A DNA stretch of 64,000 bases from Branchiostoma lanceolatum (taxonomy: Eukaryota; Chordata; Leptocardii; Amphioxiformes; Branchiostomatidae). Positions 32,754-44,942 of the stretch are shown here, in pieces. Where the stretch lies: positions 7,629,501-7,693,500 of the forward strand of contig NC_089736.1 of assembly GCF_035083965.1 (NCBI RefSeq), written 5' to 3'. A program made the position numbers and the translations under genes. Below the pieces are notes generated by a model. The model saw nothing but the letters and a program-made list of their open reading frames with translations. It did not search any database and was not told where the DNA came from. How positions within the stretch are numbered: the first letter of the stretch is position 1; each line of letters begins with the position of its first letter.

Positions 32754-35753
32754 TTACTCTAGAAGCTTCCAGTGCTGTACTTTGGTTACCGTCCAGTCCG
32801 CTGTCACTCCTGGGGTGAACTCTCGATGGAACCTGGCAAGAGAGAAGGTTTTGTGTTGGTTTCAAGAAAACAGTGGGAATCCTTTTTATTGTTGGCATAT
32901 GCACAGGTATTTGTACCTACAACTAGGTCAATTATATGAATATTCATTGAACATTTTTATATTGATACTTTCAGCAAAATGTTTGAACATGAGTAACATC
33001 AATATCATTCATGATAATAAACCGGTAGATGTACCGACTACTAGGTACATGTACATGTATCTCATACCAGCTAAAAAAAAAAAATAGTCACACCTTCAAT
33101 TACCAGATCGAGAGTTATCAACCCAAAATTGAGGTATTCAAAAACTAATTTTTTCATAGAAGTGTCGTAGAGTGGAACTTGTTGCAACCAAGTACTTTAG
33201 GAGCATCCTCACTAGATAAAAAGCTTCAAACAACACAGTTTGATGTGAAAGATTAGGTGTGCGTCCATGTGACAGAAATATAACCAGCCTGCCGTGTGCC
33301 TGCAAAGCTGTGTGTTGCGCCAAAGGGTGGTTTTACTGGCTATACAGAAAAAGATACAGACTGGAAAGACTTACTCGTAATTACAGGTGAGGATCTTCTT
33401 ATCCTCCTCTCTGCCATCCATCCCCTCTATTCTGGGAACCTTGAATATCTTAATCCCTTCTGGATCATCCTCCATAGGGTGCCACCTGGCCTTGCTCAGG
33501 AACCAGAACCTCACCATCACATCCACAAACTTACGACCTGAAGAGTGCGACAAAGAGCTGCATTTTTTTTTCTTTAATTTTTCTTTAATTTTTCATAACT
33601 TTATTGAATCAATCGTCTCAAATTACAATCAATCGTCTAAAATTACAATCACAAAACACTAGGTTACAACATCAGTTTGCGTATACAGAGCTTAATCATA
33701 ATGATTGCATGCAGTTGCAAGACATCACAATATCTGCTTTTACTTTTACAGCTTGTCAACAGCACCTGTATGTCTTTATGTGGCTAAAGGTTCTGGGTTT
33801 GAATCCCTAGCAGACTCCAATGTTGTTCCCTTGCGAAAGGCACTTTACACCTATTTCCCCACTTGACTTAGGTGAAAATGAATAACTATAGGGACCTCTT
33901 CTTGGATGGTCCCATGTTTGAGGAGGGCAATACCTTGAGCATGATAAGAAACTCAACCACAAAAAGAGCACCGGTCAATCCTAGTTTTAGTGGATCAAAC
34001 CTTACAGTTTTGCTGGTGTGCTTTGCGAAACAAACAAACTCCTACCTCCTTCATCGTAGTAGATAGCGACCTCCTGAGGAAATGTGATCATGATGTCCTC
34101 CTTGTCCACCCTCAGACTTTCCCTCTGACTCAGTGACAGGGACGTACACTTGTCTTGTACTGTGGGTAAGGCCTGTGGTGGAAAAGTCAATGCAATAACA
34201 AACACATAATTTTCTATTGTAATTGGGGAGATTTTTCAAAGTTCATAATGTTGAAAGCTACATTACAGATCCACAAAGCTTGCAAATGTTATCTACAGGA
34301 ATGAAATAAAATTCATTCAAACATTCAAAGATGGCTGTCTTAACCCCCTGTTTTCTTCTGATTCAAGTTCTGAACATCATTATCTAGTCCCAATGATGTT
34401 GAAATTAAATGGCAGATTGATACCACCCCTTGACCCTTAATGTGAAACATCTCACCGAGAGAGGGACATCTAAATCATTGCACAAAGTACAAACGCACAC
34501 ACACATCAAACTGACACCAAACTTACCTCTTTTGATATGAGCTGGTCCAGCCCTTCAAAATTGCACTGTGAGAGTTTCTCTGAGATTACCACCAGGGCCT
34601 GAAAGTAAGCAGAAGGGGAAGAAGTTAATGTGTTAATAACAGTTACTGTAAAGTGTGCATCTAAGGCTTTGCAATGATAAAGGAAACAATTATGTTGACT
34701 TCAGGCAGTTTCTTCCTCTTCCGCAAGGATCATGGCAGCGAGGCTGCCAGTCCAGCCCTAAAGGCCTCAACTGTTGGTGCAGTTTCCTCACCTCCGTTTA
34801 CTGGTTATGCAAAATAACCAAACAAACAAATCTTACCTGTTTTGCCCCTGATATGAAGCCTCCGTATGTGAACTCTGGGTCGAAGTAGATCTGAATGAGC
34901 CAAAAGTAGACCTTATTTCTGATCCATCTCAGTGGACTGGGGACCCCGATCACTTGTACTGTTGGCGAGGGCTTGTTTTCTGGTTTCTCTGGTTTGGAAG
35001 GACCTGTAAAAATCAACATCAAAAATCACAAGTGACATATCACAAGTTGAGAAAGCTTACCAGTGTTGCCTTCTAGTACCAGAAATATGCTACAGTGTAG
35101 AGCTTACTAGAGGTCACCGCCTGTCCAAAATTATTGATTTGGACAAAGCTGTGACAGGTGGTCAATATGGCCATTCTGCGCCTGCAAAGGGGATATATTG
35201 CAGAATAGATATGTACAGATATTTTTGTATAACTGTACAATAATGCTTTTAATATATATATATATATATGATAAAAAAACGTAACTAGTATTATCACGCC
35301 CATTTCTAGTGGGCCATGTGCGGCCAAGGACAACAGACCTTTCTCAAGAACTAAACACACGGCAGTTGAAGTTCTTCATTTTTCTGCACAATTCCTTAGA
35401 CTTAATATCTTCAATTGTTAAGGAACCTTTCTCACGAAACCTAGCAATTTCAATTAAGTTGATGACTGCAATTGTAAACACTGGTGATCACACAAATAAA
35501 TACCTTCTTCTGATCCGGGCGACGAAAAATGGCGAGTTGAGAAGGCGGCTGGCTGAGAAGGGCAGCAAAGTTGGGGCGTTCTGCGGCAGTCTATCGCTCT
35601 AGAATACCGGTGACCTTGTGAAAAGGATCTACCACATGTCTGAAGTATACTTTGTGAAGATCTGCCGTGATTAGCTGAACTTAAAAGGATGCTTTGAGGT
35701 GATAAATTACAGAAGCCGAAAATCCGGCGCCCGAACAAGCTGGCGGCAGCCAT
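32754..35753 (-). CDS. MAIP1: m-AAA protease-interacting protein 1, mitochondrial (MAIP1)
   Basis: Orthologue of human MAIP1 (C2orf47), a mitochondrial matrix protein that binds the AFG3L2 m-AAA protease and protects newly imported EMRE, an MCU calcium-uniporter subunit. Six exons: 35504-35753, 34837-35003, 34527-34598, 34046-34172, 33375-33537 and 32754-32832; phases 1, 0, 0, 1, 2; 285 aa, close to the human length. Residues 1 to about 60 are rich in Arg, Ser and hydrophobics with almost no acidic residues, a mitochondrial targeting sequence. Diagnostic blocks: RWIRNKVYFWLIQIYFDPEF (about 107-126), EVAIYYDEGGRKFVDVMVRF and the C-terminal FTPGVTADWTVTKVQHWKLL, matching the Tim44-like fold of the family. 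The start is MAAASLFGRR at 35753; the upstream in-frame extension lacks targeting character. It shares a 305-bp promoter region with TYW5. Confidence 0.95.
33750..33890 (+). mobile_element. tRNA-derived SINE fragment in MAIP1 intron 4
   Basis: Contains a B-box-like GGTTTGAATCC (about 33795) followed by GTTCCCTTGCGAAAGGCACT and TTACACCTATTTCCCCACTT. I recognise this as the conserved body that follows tRNA-like heads in many invertebrate SINEs. The A box is poorly preserved. Confidence 0.55.
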
Positions 35754-36058
35754 GATGGAAAAAATTAAACGCTTAGAAATAAGAAACAACATATAAAACT
35801 GATTCATAGAAATCATTTCTAATCTTATAAGACATATAAGACATGTAGTAAAATCAAATTAAAGCAGGAAAGAGTTTATATTCTTGAAATATTCACAGTA
35901 TTTGAAATACCGAGTACTTATATAAGTGCTCGCATGATAGTTTGGATGCGCTCTCACATATGACATTTTGTAACCTCACGTCAACTTTGACCTAAAGTTT
36001 CAGACGACAGCGCGCAATTTTTGTCAGAGTCCTGTGAAAATTCACCTAAAAACCCAAG
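35754..36058. promoter_or_regulatory. Bidirectional promoter region between MAIP1 and TYW5
   Basis: 305 bases separate the two start codons, which face away from each other. No TATA box at an appropriate distance for either gene. The TYW5 side contains GACAGCGCGCAATTTTTGTC; the MAIP1 side has ATGATGGAAAAA-like sequence. The gene pair is also neighbouring in vertebrates, so the shared promoter may be ancient. Confidence 0.7.
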
Positions 36059-39000
36059 ATGGGAGATTCAGAAAAGGATGGAAAGGTTACATTGTATGAA
36101 GATGTCAACAAGGAACGTTTTCTGAGCGAAATATATCCAAAGGTATGGTTTATTTTGAAATAAGAAAGATAAAGTTGCATATGAATGATTTTAAAAGGGT
36201 CTTAAAAGTCAGGGTGCCAAAATTTGAAAATGTGTTGTGTCAACGTGATTACTTAGTTGGTTGAAGTTAGTCTTTTGCTTCACCCCAATGGAGTGTTTTG
36301 CCCTGTCATTGCGTGTGTGTGTTTGTTTGTGTGTGTGTTTGTGTGTGTGCCTGTGTGAGAGTTCATAAATTTGGATTAACTTCATATCTCATTATTAATC
36401 TTGAGTTGATTATCATTATGATGCAATACTAAAGAAATAAGAAGATACCATTAAAAGGTTCAAAAATTTAATGGTTGGGAGATGCAGGGATTTTTTGCAG
36501 TGGTTTCATGTTCATGGTTTTCACGGTGACCACTTCACAGCGACCTCAAAACCACCGCCATTTTCTCCTTTCCACAAAATCAAATCCCTGTGAATTTACA
36601 GTGTCTTTGCAGTACTTCTTGTAGGTGTACGCAGTTTTGCTGTTGCGATATTAACATTTATTTGGCAACATTTTTATTTTTCTTATTAAGATTTGCCATT
36701 ACATGTAGATTATGATTGAATGATTTTTCTATTGTTTCTGTCAGAGAGTGCCAGCTGTATTACGTGGAGTGAACATCGGTCCCTGTGTGGACCTGTGGAC
36801 TACCGACTACCTCTGTCAGAAGGGCGGAAATAGACAAGTCAAAATCCACGTCTGTCCCATCACACAAATGGACTTTTTCAACAAAAACTTTGCTTACAGG
36901 TGATAAGATATGTTGTTTTTAAAATGGGAGGAAAATGGTGGGAAAATGAAGTTGTTTTGCCCATACTCCCCTGTACTATAGTACTAAAGCCAAACTTTCC
37001 AAAGAAGGCAATTCTCAGGACCTTTGTGGGAGGAAAGAGCTCAAAAGGCATTCTGTTTTTCTTAAACAAAAGGTGGTAAAGGGAACACTTTGAATTCATG
37101 ATATGTGTAACTTTTTGTGTAAGTCAAGTAACTTTATTGCACTCAGGACATTGCCATTTGATGAGTTTGTGAGAAGAGCTGCAGAGGAGAAGCACACAGA
37201 CTTCTTCCATTCTCAGGTATCAAGCCATGCTAAATTATACTTGAAATTTATACGGAAAGAATTTGATCTTAACAAGGCATATATACTGTGTGTGATATTT
37301 TCTTATTTAGTTATCACTGCCATATTTGATTAATGTTAGACAATTCTCTGTTGCAAGACTATATAAATGTGGAAGGAGACTATGTTTTAGATATGGAAGA
37401 CTTAGTTCATTGTATACAATGTAAGACAGCATCTGTGCTTGTGTTACAGGATGAAAAATATTACCTACGTTCATTGGGAGAAGACCCAAGAAAGGTACTG
37501 GACTTTTCTTCTTGCTGAATATTGTAATGGCAGGAACAGCAGAATACTGTTTATGATTTTGAGTTGTTATTGTTATTTTGAGTTGTTTTAACCTGTTTGT
37601 ATGATATTTTACTCCATGTTCGCTGATAACTACTTTATGTTACATTATTGTGAATGTCTGATTTGTTCAATATATGTTAAGTTCGTTAAAGTGATTCCCT
37701 TCTTGAAGGGACTACCATAATAAGATTCATTATTAAAGATAATTAAATCTGCAGAAATGGTTTTCCAACTTGAAAGCTCTTAGTAAAACTTCAGACAACT
37801 TGTGATATTTCTGGTAACAGAAGAAAAAGTATCTATTAAAAGTTGTGAGATGTGACTAATGTACTAACCCTTTCCCCCAGGATGTAGCAGACATCAGGAC
37901 ACAGTTTCCTGAACTTGCGGACGACATCATCTTCCCAGAGTTCTTTTCTCCATCACAATTCTTCTCCAGTGTGTTCAGAATAGGCTCCCCTGGGGTGCAG
38001 CTTTGGACACATTATGATGTATGTTTTGTGCATTTGTTTGTTTTGGCTAGACAATCACAAAACAGTCACTTTGCTTGCAGTACCACGGAATTTTACTAGA
38101 TAGCAGTATTGCACTGGGCTATATTGGGATAGAAAAAGCCCAACAAATTTGTTGGTGAAATTTAAACTGCTGCTTGCACAAATGTTACACATTGTCATGA
38201 ACCCAATCTACTCCAAATATTGGATTGCCAACACATCACCATTATGTCCTTCTTCAGTGGTAGTTCATTTTGTAAGATAAACTGCAGCTCTTAAATGTAA
38301 TTTATTCCGGCACCTGCAGATTATGGACAACCTTCTCATCCAGGTGAGCGGAAGGAAGAGAGTTGTGCTGTTCAGTCCACGAGATGCAACACACCTGTAC
38401 CTGACAGGTAGGATGTGCATGCATGTCAGTCGCACCTGGTGGGTCTGAATCTTAGCCGTACAATGGAAAGACAGAGTGATTTTGATCCTGAAGAATGTGA
38501 CAGTGATCACTGAAAATTTGATCCGTGTATACCTTAGAGTTGGAAGAAAGTTTACCATTGTACTTGAGCTTCCATGATAATTTGATATTGAAATAGTTGA
38601 CTGTTGTTGGATGTATTTCTCACAGGTGACAAGTCTGCTGTTCTTGACCTTGAAAACCCTGACCTTGAGAGGTTTCCCAAGTTCTGTCAGGCCAGACCCT
38701 ACACCTGCACTCTGGAGCCTGGGGACATCCTTTTCATACCAGGTACTTCCTGTTATCTTTTAGAGATGGAAAGCCAAGGTCATGCTTGTGTGATTTTTTA
38801 TAATACATGCATGTGATCTCCCACAGGACAAAGGTTTTGCACAATAGTTAATTTAAAACTTTGCAGTTCTGCACTCTATCTTGTAGTGTATGTATTGTAT
38901 TTGTGATGCTTTGATATTGGATTATGCATGTACTTACATGTAGACTATCATTGAGTTTATGGGCACCCTTGTGTATTTTTAGTGTTTTAGGGTGCTCGTC

Positions 39001-39423
39001 ACATCTTTGTGATTTTTTTAAATACATGTGCAATGTTCAGTGATAACATAAGAAAAATCTTAACAATTTATATTTAACAAGGTACATGCAACCCTCTTCA
39101 AAAAAGTTTTCACTTTGAGTACAACAAAGTCTATATACAATGCAACATTATTGTATTTTCTTCCAGCTTTGTGGTTCCACAATGTAGTCTCTCTTGATTT
39201 TGGTGTGGCCGTCAACGTATTTTGGAGACACCTAGATCCTGTTTTTTATGACAACAAGGATCCCTATGGCAACAAGGACTTATTATCGGGTCAAAGGGCA
39301 ATGCAAATACTGGACAGAGCCCTAAAAACTTTGGATGACCTTCCTGTGGAGTATAGGGACTTCTATGGGCGAAGGATGGTGTCCAAAATACAACAGACAG
39401 TATTAGATAAAGAACTACCATGA
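36059..39423 (+). CDS. TYW5: tRNA wybutosine-synthesizing protein 5 (JmjC hydroxylase)
   Basis: Fe(II)/2-oxoglutarate-dependent JmjC-type oxygenase that hydroxylates a wybutosine precursor at position 37 of tRNA-Phe, giving hydroxywybutosine. Eight exons: 36059-36142, 36745-36899, 37147-37216, 37450-37494, 37881-38018, 38320-38407, 38626-38742 and 39167-39423; phases 0, 2, 0, 0, 0, 1, 1; 317 aa against about 315 in human. Iron ligands are visible: HYD (His162, Asp164) at the end of exon 5 and the distal His237 in ALWFHNV at the start of exon 8. [20 protein letters not shown] and the C-terminal [11 protein letters not shown] are diagnostic. AATAAA at 39747-39752 is the likely polyadenylation signal. 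Divergent from MAIP1. No truncation or missing key residue. Confidence 0.95.
36315..36360. repeat. (GT)n-rich microsatellite in TYW5 intron 1
   Basis: Interrupted GTGTGT/GTTTGT tract of about 45 bases. Confidence 0.8.
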
Positions 39424-41955
39424 TAGCAAAAGAAAAGACTGATTTGAATGGAAAGAGGACAATCAATCAAGTCATCATATCAACTATATTTATCCATAAC
39501 ATTGATCATGAAAATGACGATTTATAAATACAAAGTCCATGTTAAACATTTTGACTCTAACAAGAAACACCGATGGACAAAAAGACAGTATGGTAACAAG
39601 CTCAACCTCTTGAGCATGCACAACACTTGAAAGTTATAAAGTACTGTGTATGTGCATTGCATATAATGTAGATATCAACGTCCAGTTGAAAGAATATCTT
39701 ACATCAGGTCTTGATCTATTGTTAAGAGAAACAGCCTAAGTCATAAAATAAATTCAAGCAAAATAATATTTTTCAACGGAATATTACAAATATGTGACCC
39801 TCACCATGGAGTCAATAAATGTAAGAAAACACCTAAAAAGGCATGTCCTCTACACCTTTACTCAGGTGATGATGTGCTGTCCACTTTGAGACTTGCCATA
39901 AATCCTTTAATGAATTTGATAAGGTGTAACTTCTCCACGCAGGTGGTACACACGTCTGGTGACTCATGATTTACTGCCTTCCAAGAGACTAATGAAGTTT
40001 CCCAACCCTTAGTCTGCTGTGGTGCTGATCGTGCCACTGGCTTCCTACAGAGCCCATAAATGTAATAATACTATATATTATCTAAATTAAGACATTTCTT
40101 TTGAACATTGCCAGAAATAGCTTGTGTTAGTCATAGCCAGTGTGGAAAGTTGTTGACTGACAATTTTAAGTCTATTTTTGCGCCAAGTATCTTAGTGAAT
40201 GTTAAAAGTCTCTTTCTGATAATGAAGTTGGGACCTATTTGAAAAGCTTATAAATCAGTAGCAGACTGTTGGTGGCCTGACTCAAAAAAGACAAGCATTG
40301 AAATGCATGCCAGTAATGACATCAGTATACGCCACCTGTTTAAGTGTGTGGGTGTGAGAAGGTGCAGCTACCTTATGCATTGTCTAGCTTTGGGTGTATG
40401 ACAGAAAGCATGGATGGTTTTTCTGACAACAGACACTAGAAATCAGTGCGATTCCTGCCTATTCCATCCATCCGTCCTTCTATTACATCAGGATGTTTTA
40501 CCCTGGAGCTGAGAAATTTTGGTGAATACAAGTTTAAGGTGAGTTTTGCAAACTTCTACAGTAAGGAACTCATTTTGGGGAAGATTATACTGTGCATCAC
40601 TCATTTCCTTTAATAATACAGATTTACCAAATTTGAAATACTGAATTCAAATGCTTGAATTTTTCAAATATTATTCATTTCAGTGTAACAAAAGAGCAAA
40701 GAAAAGTGTCTGAATGTGGTCAGGCATTGTGAGGTGAGTGCTGGATGACTAATGAATCGTTTGTGTCTGTTTGTAACACTTGTGAATTCAATCAAGGAAG
40801 ACAAACACTTACATACCTCAACTAGATTGTAAAATTATTGCTTAAGCATACAGTCATGTGGTAATTGTTTTGTCCGTGCTAGAATAAACCATCACAATTG
40901 ACATGTTTAGGGTTAATAAACAATGTAGCTTTATACAAGCTAAACTTCATTTTAATTTTTCATGGTTGTTTTTTGGAAGCGTAAAATACAAATTAGATCA
41001 GTGTAAAGAGGTTCATGTCAAAATGAATTTTCGGACTTCAGTTTATTCAGTTTGAATTCAGTTCCCAAAGAATGTGAACAGAGTAACTTTATTAGGATAA
41101 CAAAGGCACTGTTCACATTTAAGCATTGTTCCATACAAAATTTAATCTACAATTTACGACTTAACAGTTTACTTGTTGTTGCTGTGAGACATCATGATTT
41201 AGCGTTACGTTATCACAGTGCTAGCAATGCAGGTGGTGTTATATCGGCAAGAGCTGTAAACCTTGTGGTTTCTGCTATTTACCCATAGCTCTGTTGTTAT
41301 AGACAAGTTAGTGTAATCTACATCGTACATGTCTTGTTTTCAGAGCTACTGTGCTAAAATGTCTGCAAACTTTCTAGACATGTCGTTGATTTCCACTGTA
41401 CAGATAAACCTACAATGTAGTTCACATACTAACCAATGATAACACACAATGTCATATAACATTGCTTAGTTCATCAACAATACTGGTAGGGGTATACTAA
41501 TTACTTTAATTGTTTTGCCAAGTAGGGGGTCCTAAGTCTCGTACATATAGTCTTCAAGCAGTTTCTTGGAGGTCATGTCATATATCACAATTCCCTATCT
41601 CCCTGCTGCTTGTTTGCTTTTTGGGGGGTGAATTCCTGACATTTCATGTAAATCAACCGGGTAAATTTGAACAATAGACTTTAGGGGTAAGCTATTAAGT
41701 TAGAGCTTAGAAGTTGCACAAAATTATCTTAAAGTTCTGAAACATTTACGTTTACACAGAGATGAATCATACACAATTGCCTCCAGGAGCAAATATGTAA
41801 TGAATGTCATTCAGCCACTTATAATGTAACAAAAAGAGCAGAAGCTAAAAGTCATGAGTTTTTTCACCCCCCTCCGTCCAAGTCTCTGTGGTCTACTCCA
41901 TACTTAGAGATTTATATCATGTGCCATACCGGTATTTTAGTTTTCTACATTGCAG
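39424..41955. other. Region downstream of TYW5
   Basis: TYW5 3' UTR to about 39770, then spacer. Two exon-like segments with good splice signals occur at 40492-40538 (acceptor tattacatcag, donor gtgagtttt) and 40684-40733 (acceptor ttcatttcag, donor gtgagtg). They do not form one open frame with each other or with the exon at 41956, so they may be untranslated exons or chance. Confidence 0.35.
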
Positions 41956-42026
41956 ATGCCAGCCAGGAGCATGTGGAACAGGTGCATGATTATCTGATCA
42001 GGATACAGCCGGAACCTCTCTTACAG
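41956..42026 (+). CDS. Candidate internal exon of an unidentified gene
   Basis: A 71-base segment between an ideal acceptor (ttctacattgcag) and donor (gtgaggaaag). It is more GC-rich than its surroundings, and only one frame is open: it needs one base from the previous exon and reads ASQEHVEQVHDYLIRIQPEP then LLQ, ending in phase 0. The peptide looks like an amphipathic helix. I do not recognise the family and could not find a compatible next exon in the following 22 kb, so it would belong to a gene with very long introns. It could be chance. Confidence 0.4.
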
Positions 42027-44920
42027 GTGAGGAAAGAACTGTAGTTGCAGTCTTTATCTCAATGTGTTTTGTATTGAATACACTGTAATGTGTTTAGCTC
42101 TTCTCTATCAAGGCAAGTTGTACCCTGATATATGTAATTGTTTTGAAGAATTCCTAATACTTGAACTGTAACAGTTGTATATGCATTGTACATAGATATG
42201 TACATCTATAAGTGTTTCATAGTGTATTCATTTTGTGCTGATGTTGTATTGTAAATTATTTGTAATATACTGTATTATAATGTTTTTCCCAAAACCACAG
42301 GAATAATTATAAAATCTTGCTAAAGGCAAGCGTAAAGTAAACTCTAACTCAACTCCATACACACGTATGCCTCCTCAGATTTTATGCAACGTTTGAATCT
42401 TTGTCTTTCAATATTGCAACCTTAATTATTATTTCATGCCAGTCTTAAAGGTAACCCAGTAGCTGCACGTAGTTATTTTAGCTTTGTAGACTGGTTTATT
42501 CAGAAACAGCAAGACTTACAAACCTCCAGCCCCAGCTCTGACAGCTTTGTTTGCAATGGTTTGATTGGTAAGAAATCGGAATGTTTGAGTAAGTCAAGTG
42601 ACACAAATATTGTTATTGATGTTTTTACAAGCAAGTTCTTCAAACACTTGGCCACCTACAGCTACCCCCCACAATCCACAGTCTCTAACCAACTGTTGAG
42701 TTACTCTCTTATGTATGAGCATTTGCTTCCCCATATTAGATGTATCCAAGAAACTGCAAGTTTGTGTCACAAAGATCTAAAGGAGATGATCATCGCAATT
42801 TAGTTAGTTGGTATTTTGTCCATTGTTCTTCTTGTTATTATACTTATTATTCAGTAACACCTAATTATGACTTATTGCTCAGATGATATCAACTTGCCGA
42901 CGCATATTTTCAACTGGTGCCTCAGTTACATAATTTGTTTTACCAAACTTTTCCCAGATTTTCAAACAGAAGAATGGTTGTTATGACAACTTTAAACAGG
43001 TGGTTCCATACAATAAAAGCTTCTATGTCTCAAAGGTCAGATGACTTGAAAGTATTTTCAGCTAGATATACCACATCTAACTTAGCAGCTACATTTTGGA
43101 TTAAACTTTTTTTAAAGTCTTCTTGATATACACTTGCTCCACAGTAGATATTTACAATGTCCTTTGAAAGAGTGTCCTTCTATTTTCAGTGTTATGCATG
43201 TGACTACTTTTCTGTCTATCAAACTAGAAGGTATTTCTTTTCTTACAGACTTTAAACTTTCAGTGTCTTTCTAAATGGAAACTTATCTTAAGTTTGGAAT
43301 TTTCTATGCATGTAAGGAGGTCCAAGAGAGTCACCTTTATTGCCATGTGAAATGAAATGAAAGGTGCTCTGCCATCATGCAATATCGGGTTGAAGCAGGT
43401 GTTTGATTATCTCTCACCTGCTGACAGATGTTCTATTCTTTAACTGGCTGTAACCTTAGTCTGTAACCAAAGGGCTCACAAACTCAGGCATGTAGTTTAC
43501 ATAATGGCAGTCATGATTCAAACACTTTCTTTTGCTATTTAGACAGCAATCCTATAGGATGAAAAAGGCACTGAAGGTTGACGTTGACAGACATAGACAA
43601 TTTAAGATGTCAAATACAGTGCATTAATTTTGTAATGATTTATTACAGTTAGTAGAATAGAATAAATTTCATGTCCTGACTTCAAGAAGTTTTTCCAAAG
43701 CTAATGATTTGTCTTAGACGTTTGTGCGTATATCAGTAAGCTGGGCTTAAGTTTTAGTGATAATCAGAATTATTTTGGTTGAAGTTGGTGAGAAGTTATA
43801 CTTGAATGTGTAAAGACCTTATTGACAATGTAAGATATTTGCAGAATAGTAAACTTGTTTGATTTGTATGGAGGATACACCTTGGCATTGTCTAACTTGA
43901 GACACTCTCATATCTAGTACACAACCTAACTGTATGGAGGTGAAGTCACTTTTAAAGTATGTGGTCACGTGACACTTCTGTAATTCAGACATATGGTCAA
44001 TGTTTATGGCAATGTAACTTTGCACCCCAGACATGATAAATTGGTTAAATCAATTAGCCAAAGAAGACATGTGCATTATACTTTTCGGAATGCAATGAAA
44101 GAAAGCATAATTGTGGTCTTGTTTACACAAATGGTTCATTTTCTCCCTCCATACAAAAAGGATATTTCTAAAAGGAATACAGCTGTCGGATGGCAATGTG
44201 CAGGGTAAACAGAGGTCAACTACGTGGTCAACAATGAAGGAAGAATGGGACCAATGGTGTGTGTTTTCCCCAACCCGTATCTAATAAGGACACTCAATCA
44301 GTTGATACAGGGAGCCAATCACACGGGCTTTGAGTTTTTCTATGCCAGCTGTAATCGATGCCAGGGATGAAAGGCTTGCGTGATGTTTAGCGTTGAAGCG
44401 TGCCTGTTTGTCTTACTTGGTCCGGCGCCAATAGGGGCCAGGCAAAACCGTGGTTTCCGAGAGGGTACGAGTCACACTGCGCACTACAGGACGTAAACGG
44501 GTCGTATCTACAGGGAGATTCGAAAGTACGTTGGGCTTTTCTTCTTCCTTTTACAGGTGATCTTCTTATCCATATGTTTATACAAGGTGTTTGATTGTAA
44601 AACATTTACTTTTGACAAACAGGTACTGGTTAAGATCACGAGAGTTCTCTGGTCTGTAAAGTACAGTATACAACTCTACTTTATAAAAAAGAAACAACAC
44701 ATTTGTTTGTTTCTTGTAAGGTGATGAGCAACAGTTTTGAAGATGTGCCTGTGTGCATTTTGAGGTAAAACATTTTAAGGCAGCAGAATCTTTGAAAAAG
44801 TAGGTAGAGATTGAAGTCAATTTAACTATGTCGAAAGGTAAGATATAACCTGTATTTCGGAGATAGCATGATTGTCATGTGACAGCAGAAGTTTGAGGAA
44901 GTTTGAAGACTCACACAGAG

Positions 44921-44942
44921 CAAGGAGATTATATCCTCCTTG
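44921..44942. mobile_element. Micro-palindrome insertion 6 (22 bp)
   Basis: 22-bp near-perfect palindrome from CAAGGAGATT to TCCTCCTTG, flanked by exact 7-bp repeats CACAGAG at 44914-44920 and 44943-44949. Confidence 0.77.

Noticed and set aside
44400-44605. GC-richer ORFs on both strands at 44.4-44.6 kb
   Set aside because: Both strands are open over the same stretch and neither product has a recognisable motif or flanking exon.
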